Part shown: positions 18,436 to 27,235 of the stretch, piece after piece
Layout of the letters: each line of letters starts with the position of its first letter
Numbering within the stretch: position 1 is the first letter of the stretch
From: Oscillospiraceae bacterium
GTDB taxonomy: Bacteria > Bacillota > Clostridia > Oscillospirales > Ruminococcaceae
Direction: 5' to 3'
Length of the DNA: 64,000 bases
NCBI GenBank assembly: GCA_015067185.1
Contig: SVMZ01000008.1
Location: 28,808-92,807 of the forward strand
Translations under genes and position numbers: made by a program
The notes under the pieces: generated by a model
What the model saw: only the letters and a program-made list of their open reading frames with translations
Told to the model about the DNA's origin: nothing
Database searches by the model: none

Positions 18436-19680
18436 TTAAAAGACGGGCATAGTAACCGGAATATCAATGTCATTTTTAACATTCGTGCCGTTGTCGGTGA
18501 AGGTGCTTTCGGCAAAGACGAGAGGAGACATAAAAGAGGTTGCCTGAATATCCAGAGCAATATCATTGCCGATAAATCGATTATCCGGAAAGTTGACACT
18601 GACATTCTGAGCACTGCCGGCCTTGATAAGCAGTCCGGTTCGGTTGTTCTGAAAGGTGCAGTTATTGAATGTGATCCAACCGCTGTTGTAGCAGGCGGCA
18701 CCGATATCCCAGCCGCTGAAAACACAGTTCAAAAGAGTAGTGTGCGACAGCGCGCAGAGACCGGTTTTTCCGCTGCCGGAAAAATGAAGATCGTAAAGCT
18801 GCGTGTCATGGGGATTATCTGCAGGAACAGTTACGGTATCGTGAAAGGTGGTAGCATCTTCACCGTCAGTGCTTCCGTAAATCCGGAAATTTCCCGACGG
18901 TAAGTGGAGTTCTCCGTGATAGGAAACAGGGGGAAGGTAAAGGATGATGACGGAATTTTCCAGAGTCTCTTTGGTAAAGGAATTGAAAAGCGTTTGAAGA
19001 TCCTCTGTCGTATTCATGGGTGCGGTGGTGTGATCGTAGCGGATAACAGCAAGTGGAAGCACCGTGAAGAGGTGGGTGATCTCAAGAGTATCTCCGTTTT
19101 TCATCTTTACCGTAAAATAAATAGTGTTGCTGAAACACTCAGCGCTGTAATTTATGGTACAGCCGATCAAAGAAAAGGAGGAGGTATAGAGGGAATGCGG
19201 GGCTTCAAATATAGTCAGACTTCTTCCGCCGTTGGCGGGAACAGTAGTGAAAGAGATGTTTTCGATCAGAGGGAGAACTTCAGAAGGAAATAAAAGTTGG
19301 CCATCGCGGTAAACAAACAGATTAATGTGGGAGCTTTCGGTGGAACCGTCTTGCGCGATGAAGTAGGTGGAAGAGGTCACGGGGAAGGGGAGAGAAGAGG
19401 GGGAATCCATATCTTTTCTTAAAACAAAAGTATATTCTTCCCCTTTAAGGGTATAAGTGAGGTTGCCTTCGCCGGAATAACTTCTGGGAATATGGATAAG
19501 AGATGCGACAAAAGTCAAAAGCAGTATAAAAAGCAGCGTGGATATAACAGTGAAGGTTTTACGGCGCCATATCTTAGGCAAAGGGATAGTGTTTTTCTGT
19601 ATCTGTGATGTGGCGCAGTGCAAACAGAAAGAGGCGGAATTATCGAGGGCAGCGCCGCAGGATATGCATTTTTTACTCAT
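18436..19680 (-). CDS. Zinc-ribbon, single-TM, beta-helix-like protein (paralog B)
   Basis: N-terminal CISCGAALDNSASFCLHC zinc ribbon, TM, C-terminal beta-helix-like repeats (NNCTFQNNRTGL, ESTFTDNGTNV). Confidence 0.7.
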   Translation of the reverse strand: MSKKCISCGAALDNSASFCLHCATSQIQKNTIPLPKIWRRKTFTVISTLLFILLLTFVASLIHIPRSYSGEGNLTYTLKGEEYTFVLRKDMDSPSSLPFPVTSSTYFIAQDGSTESSHINLFVYRDGQLLFPSEVLPLIENISFTTVPANGGRSLTIFEAPHSLYTSSFSLIGCTINYSAECFSNTIYFTVKMKNGDTLEITHLFTVLPLAVIRYDHTTAPMNTTEDLQTLFNSFTKETLENSVIILYLPPVSYHGELHLPSGNFRIYGSTDGEDATTFHDTVTVPADNPHDTQLYDLHFSGSGKTGLCALSHTTLLNCVFSGWDIGAACYNSGWITFNNCTFQNNRTGLLIKAGSAQNVSVNFPDNRFIGNDIALDIQATSFMSPLVFAESTFTDNGTNVKNDIDIPVTMPVF

Positions 19681-19718
19681 TAAGGTGATCCCGTCCTTTC
19701 ATTGAGGAGAGATGAATG

Positions 19719-20978
19719 CTATTCGAAGATGGCCTCGGAAACATCCATGGTGCAGTCGGTATAATTGATGATATCGGTGGTGTTATTGATGAATTTTGCA
19801 TTGTAAAAAGTGAAGGTATCGGTAAAGGGAATATGTTTGAGGGAAAGTGCGATATTGTTTTCTTTAAAAATACAATATCCAAACGTGTTGGAAGAGGCAT
19901 TGGCGTCGCCGGGATTGTTGGATTCAAAGCCGATATTGTTTCGTTCAAAGGTGCATTTGTCAACGATAGCCCAGCCACCATCCAGTACATTCAAAGCAAT
20001 GTCGTGGTCTTCAAAAACACAATTGTCAAAGATGGCGGCAGAAGTAAGGGTGAAACCGATACTGTCTGTGCCGTTGCCTTTAAAACAGATGGTATCAAAA
20101 TGTGCCAATGTCGGGCTGCGGGTGGATACCGATACATCGCCGGTAAAGGTGGTTATGGCATCGCCTTCTCTGCTTCCGCATAAATTGTAAACTCTGGTGT
20201 GATAGCTGAACCCGCCTTCATAAGTAACTGGAGGGAGATAGATGGAGATAGACGTGTTGGGGGTGTATTCTTTTTCCAGTTTGTCAAAAAGTGCCTGAAG
20301 TTCTTCAATGGTATTCATCGGTTCATCTTCGGGGTAAATGCGTACAAGTGGAACCTCTTCAATTGTAATCGTATGAGTCAAAATAATCTTGTCACCGTTT
20401 TTCATCGTAATAGTCCAGCGAATATCGTTGGTTTTGTTTTTGGTGGTATAGAAATATTCAGCGGAAATGAGAGCATTGGGAGCAAGAGCGGTATATTCAA
20501 CCATTTGAAAAACCAACGGTTCTGCATCATCGTGAGGAAGAGAATCAACCTGGATGTTTTTTACTTGGGAATAAAATTTCTCGCTGACAGAAAAACTCAT
20601 GTTTTGAGAAACATAAAGACGGGAGTCGGCAGTAGTGATTTCATCGGGGGTCAGAGAGAAATAGTGCTTTTCATCAGGAACAAATTTATCTTTTGGCCCA
20701 TCTCCGAAAAATTTTAAATAAACATTATATATCTCACCGTCATCATCGGTATAGACAACACTGGCGCCGCCCTCATAGGTTTTGGGACCGAATTTTATAT
20801 ACATACCAAAAGCAAGAATAGCAGCGAGCAATATAATAATGAAAACAATAAGCAATTTTTTCTTCCAGGGTCTGACAACAGGAGCGGAATGTTTTACAAC
20901 CTGGCTGTTGGCACAATAAGGACAGAAAGAGGCACCCTCGGGGAGTTCTTTTCCGCATTTTATGCATTTATTATTCAA
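19719..20978 (-). CDS. Zinc-ribbon, single-TM, beta-helix-like protein (paralog A)
   Basis: N-terminal CIKCGKELPEGASFCPYC, TM LLIVFIIILLAAILAFGMYI, beta-helix-like FDNCVFEDHDIAL..VDKCTFERNNIGF. Confidence 0.72.
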   Translation of the reverse strand: MNNKCIKCGKELPEGASFCPYCANSQVVKHSAPVVRPWKKKLLIVFIIILLAAILAFGMYIKFGPKTYEGGASVVYTDDDGEIYNVYLKFFGDGPKDKFVPDEKHYFSLTPDEITTADSRLYVSQNMSFSVSEKFYSQVKNIQVDSLPHDDAEPLVFQMVEYTALAPNALISAEYFYTTKNKTNDIRWTITMKNGDKIILTHTITIEEVPLVRIYPEDEPMNTIEELQALFDKLEKEYTPNTSISIYLPPVTYEGGFSYHTRVYNLCGSREGDAITTFTGDVSVSTRSPTLAHFDTICFKGNGTDSIGFTLTSAAIFDNCVFEDHDIALNVLDGGWAIVDKCTFERNNIGFESNNPGDANASSNTFGYCIFKENNIALSLKHIPFTDTFTFYNAKFINNTTDIINYTDCTMDVSEAIFE

Positions 20979-21105
20979 AAAATCACGTCCTGTTCAATGT
21001 AATGACGGTGTGCTGCGGTTTCTTCTGAGTACCGGGAAAGGCAGTGTTCGTGTGAGAAGGATACGATGGTTTGGGAAGAAATCTTTTTCTGAGAAATAGG
21101 ATTTA

Positions 21106-21810
21106 TCAGAGCATTTCCATAAGATGAAGGACATTTTTAAAGCGCTTTTTCGGGTTAGTCATTGTACAACGCTGTACAATACGCCCCATGCGGCCGGCAG
21201 CTAATTCAATGGAAGGATGTTTTCCGGTCAGCATGATGTTGAGAAGGACACCGAGTGCATATAGATCGGCACGCTCGTCAGATTGGGAAATACCGTACTG
21301 TTCGGGGGCAGCAAAGCCGGTGGTGCCGAGAATTTGTGTGTCGGAGGAGTTCTCTGTTTTGAAAATGCGGGAGGCATCAAAATCAATCAGCACTGCAGTG
21401 TCTCCGCGGATGATGACGTTTTCCGGTTTGATATCCCGATGGACAGCACCCAGAGAGTGAAACACCCAGAGAGCGGAGCAGAGCTGAAGCAGGATCTTTT
21501 TAGCTTGAGAAGGGGGGAGCAGAGTGCCCTCCAGAAGATAGTGCAGGGTATCCCCCTGAATAAATTCTTCCAGAACAATAACTTTTCCGTTCTGTTCCGC
21601 CACCTCCATGATCTGGGGAAGATGCGGGGAGGAAATGGGAAGCAGTTTGCGGTAGACTTCACCATTGCCTTCAAAATGACGGAAAATATATTGTGTTCCG
21701 TTTTTCTTGTGTCGTACAACCGATACACTTCCGCGAGAATTACTTTTGAGTTGTTTTAAAATGTCAAACTCACGGGACAAAGAGTCGAGCAAATTATCGT
21801 AAACAGTCAC
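21106..21810 (-). CDS. Hanks-type serine/threonine protein kinase (DFD variant)
   Basis: GAVHRDIKPENVII, VLIDFDASR, GTTGFAAPEQYG, DLYALGVLLNIMLTGKHPS. Confidence 0.9.
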   Translation of the reverse strand: MTVYDNLLDSLSREFDILKQLKSNSRGSVSVVRHKKNGTQYIFRHFEGNGEVYRKLLPISSPHLPQIMEVAEQNGKVIVLEEFIQGDTLHYLLEGTLLPPSQAKKILLQLCSALWVFHSLGAVHRDIKPENVIIRGDTAVLIDFDASRIFKTENSSDTQILGTTGFAAPEQYGISQSDERADLYALGVLLNIMLTGKHPSIELAAGRMGRIVQRCTMTNPKKRFKNVLHLMEML

Positions 21811-21937
21811 TTTTTTTCCTTTTCCTATGCAGCCAGCATATTGTTTTTATTGTTTTAAAATTGTAAAATATAATTAGTATTATAGAATATTAATAGTATT
21901 ATAGATTAATGTTCTTTTTTTGTAAAGGGGTAATATT

Positions 21938-22363
21938 TTGGAAAAGCGAAATACCGATGATCTGCATCAGGCTCTTATGGCATCACCGGACTTGGATGGA
22001 TTTCTGTCGGATAATCAGGAGAATTTCATTGAAGAAAATATTTCGGATAGTTTGAATAAGCTTTTTAGTAAGAAAAATGTAACAAAAGCAGCACTAGCCA
22101 AACAGTCAGGGATGAGTGAGATATATCTGCATCAGATTTTTGCGGGAAGAAGAACACCGTCACGCAACCGTTTGTTGTGTATCTGTTTTGGAATGCAGGT
22201 ATCGCTGGAAGAGACACAGGAACTGTTGAAAAGCTGTGGACTGGCACAGCTCTATCCCAAATTTAAACGTGATGCAATTATTATTTATGGTTTAGTGCAC
22301 GAAGCTACATTGTTTGAGACAAACGACAAACTGTTTGAGGAAAATGAGGAAACACTTTGCTGA
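21938..22363 (+). CDS. XRE-type helix-turn-helix regulator
   Basis: VTKAALAKQSGMSEIYLHQIFAGRRTPSRNRLLCICFGMQVSLEETQELLKSCG. Confidence 0.85.
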   Translation: MEKRNTDDLHQALMASPDLDGFLSDNQENFIEENISDSLNKLFSKKNVTKAALAKQSGMSEIYLHQIFAGRRTPSRNRLLCICFGMQVSLEETQELLKSCGLAQLYPKFKRDAIIIYGLVHEATLFETNDKLFEENEETLC

Positions 22364-22413
22364 TAGGTTGCAGCAGAAAAATAAGAACAGGGTATAAAAA
22401 GAATATGAAATCG

Positions 22414-22453
22414 AAATAAATCTATACATATTTATATATGTATAGATTTATTT
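22414..22453. terminator. AT-rich perfect inverted repeat, probable bidirectional terminator
   Basis: 17-bp arms aaataaatctatacata/tatgtatagatttattt with 6-nt loop. Confidence 0.5.
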
Positions 22454-22707
22454 GCTACACACAGAAAATGGGTTAAATGAGGAAAAGCTTTGGTAAGAGC
22501 AAAACTCTTTTGTGCTGAAATAGAAAAGGCCTGATAATTACAAAAAAAATAACGCATTTAGAGGAAATCATATTCAAATGGGGAATATAAGATTGATATA
22601 TAGATGTAAAAATGATATAATTTGGTTGTATTAACTGAACTTTTATAAAGAATTTTTGGTCAACAGTAATCGGAAACGTTGAGAAGGTGTGAAAAAGGAG
22701 GCTCTTC

Positions 22708-24477
22708 GTGAAAAGGATAGTGGGAATTATTTTGGTATTATTGATGCTCTGTGCCTGTGGAGAGGCAGAGCAAAGTGGAGAAACATCGTTTGACAGTGTT
22801 GGGGAATCCCTCAGCGAAAGTGCATCGGAGGATATTGAAACAGAAACTTCGGAAGAAATATCCTTGGAAGAAGAGCAGGAACCTCCTTCACAGGAAGAAC
22901 GGATCAAAGAAAATCTTTTGCAAAACATGACCGATTTTACCGATGGCTTCTATCCTATGACAGATACGGGGATAATGATATCGCCGGAAAATATCAGTAT
23001 AACAGAGGAGAATGGGTATTTTTCCTTTGATATGTGTATGGAAAAAGCAGATGGGAAGCAAGCGGTGATTCATCTTGATGGAGTAATGATGGGGGATGAC
23101 AGAGCAGTTTGCGGCGGATTTCTCGATGCAGATGCAGATACCTGGGCTTTCTGCGGGCTCCATTATGCAGCTTTTATCGATAAAGAGACACTGAAAGTGA
23201 CGGAAGTGACACCGGCATTTTCTGATATCGAAGAAGATGTGTGGATTAATGGTGTGATGAAGCTGGATGAAAATGTTGCGGTTGTAGCAACAGAAACAGG
23301 AAGTGACGTTGACGCTGACTTGGAAAAGATTAAAACATGGTTTGCGGTTTATTCCCCGGAGGGGGAAATGACAGAGAAGATTATTCTTGAAGAAAAAGCG
23401 GTTTGGGAAGCTGCAGATTATGTTTGTCCCATTTTTGCACAGAAAATGTTTATTCTGAATACTGAAGAGGGCCGGATTCTTGATTGTGGAATAACAACAG
23501 TCAATCTGGATACAGGAAAAAATTATTATACTTATGTACAAGCTGCCTTTGAGGCCGATGGAAAAAAGGTGGTAATCTATTGTTATCGTGACGAGGAAAG
23601 CTATGAACTGGAGAACTACATTGCCATACTTTGGGAAGCGGGAAACCCGGTTGGAAATATCATGATGGGCAAACCGAATATCAGTACAGGAAGAGAAAAT
23701 GAGCCGCTTGATGGAGAGTTTCTCACAGACAGGAAAGTTGTCTGCACGGACGATTATTCCGGCATGGTGATAGAGCTGGATTTTGAAAAAAGGGAAAGCT
23801 GCGTAACCTATGCATTGGAGGAACGACATCTGATAACATTGCTCGAAGATAGTGACGACGGAAAATATTCTCTCTGGACATCAGGTGACATCAATTATGG
23901 CGATGTGTTTGCGCATAATGTTGTTCTTAAAAATAACCGTTCCGGAAAAATCAGTTATATTGGTCCAGGAGGCGGGATGTATGGAGGCTATGGCGGGGCG
24001 GGATTTTTCATGAATAACGATGTTTACAACTTTTCCTCTTCTTTCATGGAGGTTTTTAATCCTGAAAGCGGTGAGAAGATCTTTGATATGGGGAAAAATT
24101 TTTACCTGGGAAGAGATGAAAAGACGAACGTGGAAAGGGTTCTGTTTACATTCCGAAGAGATCCGGCAGAATATACTTATATTGTCGTATATGCAGAGAG
24201 CGATGAGTGGGAAACGCGGCATAATACACCGGAAGGAGTTTTCGAGCACAATTGTAATTACAAACTGGGATTTCTCGATAAGGAAGGAAACCTTGTCGAA
24301 AGCTATGACATGGGGATACCTGTGAGATCAACTCAGTTTGGACTTCATACGGTGAGAATGAGATATTCCGAAAAACAGCTGACATTTATGGTGCGCAACA
24401 CAGGAAAAGGTTATGATGGGTTTGACTATGTCTTCGATATGGTGAATCATACAGTTACAGTATTGGATGCTCAATAA
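22708..24477 (+). CDS. Putative lipoprotein of unknown function
   Basis: GTG start after aaaaaggagg; signal II-like MKRIVGIILVLLMLCAC, acidic Ser/Glu-rich linker, large beta-rich domain. Confidence 0.75.
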   Translation: MKRIVGIILVLLMLCACGEAEQSGETSFDSVGESLSESASEDIETETSEEISLEEEQEPPSQEERIKENLLQNMTDFTDGFYPMTDTGIMISPENISITEENGYFSFDMCMEKADGKQAVIHLDGVMMGDDRAVCGGFLDADADTWAFCGLHYAAFIDKETLKVTEVTPAFSDIEEDVWINGVMKLDENVAVVATETGSDVDADLEKIKTWFAVYSPEGEMTEKIILEEKAVWEAADYVCPIFAQKMFILNTEEGRILDCGITTVNLDTGKNYYTYVQAAFEADGKKVVIYCYRDEESYELENYIAILWEAGNPVGNIMMGKPNISTGRENEPLDGEFLTDRKVVCTDDYSGMVIELDFEKRESCVTYALEERHLITLLEDSDDGKYSLWTSGDINYGDVFAHNVVLKNNRSGKISYIGPGGGMYGGYGGAGFFMNNDVYNFSSSFMEVFNPESGEKIFDMGKNFYLGRDEKTNVERVLFTFRRDPAEYTYIVVYAESDEWETRHNTPEGVFEHNCNYKLGFLDKEGNLVESYDMGIPVRSTQFGLHTVRMRYSEKQLTFMVRNTGKGYDGFDYVFDMVNHTVTVLDAQ

Positions 24478-24490
24478 AAGGAGAACTGAG

Positions 24491-24537
24491 AAAAAGCTGT
24501 AGGATAAAGTGCCTTGGTAATTATCTTACAGCTTTTT
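24491..24537 (+). terminator. Terminator downstream of lipoprotein gene
   Basis: aaaaagctgtaggataa ... ttatcttacagctttttt, one mismatch. Confidence 0.7.
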
Positions 24538-24794
24538 TCGTGAGGAAGAATCAGATGCGCAAAATATAACTGTAAAAAAGAAAAGAAATTTTTTGCGGTC
24601 TCCTGTTGTGTATAGAGCTGCCTCTGTGCGGAGAAAAAATCGAAAAGGGATCCGTAAATAACTCCTTGAAAAAATAAAGAAACGTGGTATACTATTATGA
24701 TATGGTATATGAGTATGCTTTGTCAGAAGAGGATACAGAGTGGCCGTTGTCGGATATTTGCGGAAAAATACTTGGGGAAATCATAAAAAACCTA

Positions 24795-24823
24795 TTGACA
24801 AGCGGGTCGACAGGTGATATAAT
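24795..24823 (+). promoter_or_regulatory. Consensus sigma-70 promoter for infC-rpmI-rplT
   Basis: TTGACA-17 bp-TATAAT exact consensus. Confidence 0.85.
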
Positions 24824-24829
24824 ATCTAA

Positions 24830-24990
24830 GACAATAAAGTGGATCAGTTCCCACCTGCCGTTTTACGGATAACGTGCATGGTCAATATGTTTGCTGCAGT
24901 CGGTTTGTGCTGTGGCGGTATTGATTTGTGCGCGGACGGGAATATCGTTCGCGTATTATTTTTATTCAACTGGCTTTAAGGCTATGGAGG
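24830..24990 (+). promoter_or_regulatory. infC-rpmI-rplT 5' leader, possible ribosomal protein leader/attenuator
   Basis: About 160-nt leader with a terminator-like structure gcgcggacgggaatatcgttcgcg followed by T-rich sequence; operon known to be leader-controlled in Firmicutes. Confidence 0.45.
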
Positions 24991-24999
24991 TGTTGAGCT

Positions 25000-25530
25000 A
25001 TCAGCAACAAGGAACTGCTTATCAACGAGGAGATCAAGGACAAGGAAGTGCGCGTGATTGACGCAGATGGTTCTCAGATGGGAATCATGTCCGCAAAGGA
25101 TGCCCAGCGTCTGGCTGCGGAAAAGAATCTTGACCTGGTCAAAATCGCTCCTCAGGCTGTGCCGCCGGTATGCCGTATTATGGATTACGGTAAGTACCGT
25201 TTCGAGCAGGCAAAACGAGAGAAGGAAGCAAGAAAAAATCAGAAGGTTGTGGAGATCAAAGAGGTCCGTCTTTCCCTCAATATCGATACCAACGATTTCA
25301 ACACAAAAGTAAACCATGCGTTGAGATTTTTGAGTGATGGAAACAAGGTGAAAGTTTCACTGCGTTACAGAGGAAGAGAAATGGCTCATCAGCAGATCGG
25401 TGAGACCCTGATGAAGCGTTTTGCAGACGCTTGTGCAGATTCCGGAAACGTTGACAAACTGCCGAAGCTGGAAGGACGCAGCATGATCATGTTTCTTACA
25501 CCCAAAACCTTGAAGCAGGGACGCGAGTGA
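25000..25530 (+). CDS. infC: Translation initiation factor IF-3 (ATC start)
   Basis: ISNKELLINEEIKDKEVRVIDADGSQMGIM canonical IF3 N-terminus; ggagg upstream of ATC25000; in-frame TGA at 24994. Confidence 0.95.
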   Translation: MSNKELLINEEIKDKEVRVIDADGSQMGIMSAKDAQRLAAEKNLDLVKIAPQAVPPVCRIMDYGKYRFEQAKREKEARKNQKVVEIKEVRLSLNIDTNDFNTKVNHALRFLSDGNKVKVSLRYRGREMAHQQIGETLMKRFADACADSGNVDKLPKLEGRSMIMFLTPKTLKQGRE

Positions 25531-25609
25531 GTTTGCTAATAAATGCAGCGTTTCGGCGCTGATGAAAATTGCCCTTTATTCAGGAATTAATTAACAGGAG
25601 GACTACCAA

Positions 25610-25807
25610 ATGCCTAAGCTTAAGAACCACAGCGGTGCAAAAAAGCGCTTCTCCTTTACCAAAACCGGTAAAGTAAAGCGTGCGCATGCTTACAAATCCC
25701 ACATTCTTACAAAGAAGGATACCAAGCGTAAGCGCGGACTTCGTAAGGTAGTTTATGCCGATAAGACCAACACAATGGCTATAAAGGCTCTGCTTCCCAA
25801 CAAGTAA
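25610..25807 (+). CDS. rpmI: 50S ribosomal protein L35
   Basis: [24 protein letters not shown]. Confidence 0.98.
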   Translation: MPKLKNHSGAKKRFSFTKTGKVKRAHAYKSHILTKKDTKRKRGLRKVVYADKTNTMAIKALLPNK

Positions 25808-25864
25808 TAAGGAAAAAGCCACGCATGACGTCGGCGAAAACACCGATAACGGAGGAGAATTGTA

Positions 25865-26218
25865 ATGGCTCGTATTAAGCGCGCAACTATGGCGCATAAA
25901 AGAAGAAAAAAGGTTTTGAAACTTGCCAAAGGTTATTTTGGCAGCAAGAGCAGACTGTTCAGAATGGCTAAACAGGCTGTCATGAAGTCCGGTCAGTATG
26001 CTTACATCGGCAGAAGACTGAAGAAGAGAGATTTCAGACGTCTTTGGATTACCCGTATCTCCGCAGGCTGCCGCGCAAACGGAATGAACTATTCCACATT
26101 TATGAACGGTCTCAAGAAGGCTGGCATCACCCTCAACCGCAAGATGCTCTCCGAGATCGCCATCAATGATCCGGCTGCATTTACCGCACTCGTCGAAAAG
26201 GCTAAGGCTGCTCTCTGA
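25865..26218 (+). CDS. rplT: 50S ribosomal protein L20
   Basis: [29 protein letters not shown]. Confidence 0.99.
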   Translation: MARIKRATMAHKRRKKVLKLAKGYFGSKSRLFRMAKQAVMKSGQYAYIGRRLKKRDFRRLWITRISAGCRANGMNYSTFMNGLKKAGITLNRKMLSEIAINDPAAFTALVEKAKAAL

Positions 26219-26304
26219 TCAAGAATAGTTTCATAATCCGGTTTATAACGGGTTCAGAGACACGCAGGTGCGTTGTCACAGCAGATATATTTTCGTATCA
26301 CTAT

Positions 26305-26340
26305 AAACGACCGGGTATTTTAGGTGCTCGGTCGTTTTTT
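26305..26340 (+). terminator. Rho-independent terminator
   Basis: aaacgaccg ... cggtcgttt followed by T tract. Confidence 0.75.
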
Positions 26341-26377
26341 CTGAATTTTGAACCAAAAAAGGGAAGACGAAAAATAT

Positions 26378-27196
26378 ATGACAGCAGAAATGTTTACCGA
26401 AAAAATTACAAGCCGGGATAATCCGCTTGTAAGACAACTCAGGCTGCTTTGCGACAGCAGAGCTGAAAGATATGAGCAAAAAGCGTTTGTGACAGAGGGA
26501 ATTAAGCTGTGTTCAGAGGCAGCGGCGGCAGGAATTGTCAAAATATTGCTGGCTACGGAGACGGCAGTTGGAAAATATTCCGACGAGATAGCAGCGATTG
26601 CTGCTGTTTGTGACAGGAAAATTATTGTTTCGGAGAGTATCGCGGCGAAAATTTCGGATGTAAAGTCCCCGCAAGGCGTATTTTGTTTGTGTGATATGCT
26701 TGACAATCGTAATTTCGCTGATAAAATAAACTATATAGATCCTAAGGGTAAATATATTCTTTTGTGTTCATTGCAGGATCCTGGTAATATTGGAACTATC
26801 ATACGCTGCTGCGATGCTTTTGGTGTTACGGCCGTGGTGTTGACAAGAGATTGTCCCGATATCTACAGCCCGAAACTGCTTCGTTCCACCATGGGAAGTC
26901 TTTTCCATCTTCCAGTGATTATTGGTGGAGAGAGAGAGAGGGTTATTCAGAATTTTACCGATGCAGGAATAAAGCTCTATGCGGCGGCATTGTCTGAGAA
27001 CAGTATTCCACTTGGAAAAGTTTGTTTTGAAAAAGGAAGTGCTGTCGTGATTGGTAATGAAGGAAAAGGACTTCCTCAGACAATTATCGAAATGTGTGAT
27101 GAAACGGTAAAGATAGAGATGTATGGTCGTGCCGAATCGCTTAATGCGGCTTCGGCGGCATCTATACTTACATACCGATTGATGGAAGAACGATAA
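26378..27196 (+). CDS. TrmH/SpoU family RNA 2'-O-methyltransferase
   Basis: LQDPGNIGTIIRCCDAFG, IGNEGKGLPQ, ESLNAASAASILTY motifs. Confidence 0.92.
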   Translation: MTAEMFTEKITSRDNPLVRQLRLLCDSRAERYEQKAFVTEGIKLCSEAAAAGIVKILLATETAVGKYSDEIAAIAAVCDRKIIVSESIAAKISDVKSPQGVFCLCDMLDNRNFADKINYIDPKGKYILLCSLQDPGNIGTIIRCCDAFGVTAVVLTRDCPDIYSPKLLRSTMGSLFHLPVIIGGERERVIQNFTDAGIKLYAAALSENSIPLGKVCFEKGSAVVIGNEGKGLPQTIIEMCDETVKIEMYGRAESLNAASAASILTYRLMEER

Positions 27197-27235
27197 CAAA
27201 AAAGAAAAATTGAACGGAAACGGAGGTGGCAGTCA

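Noticed and set aside
24684-24872. 62 aa ORF upstream of infC
   Set aside because: Overlaps the perfect TTGACA-17-TATAAT promoter and leader; no RBS or homology
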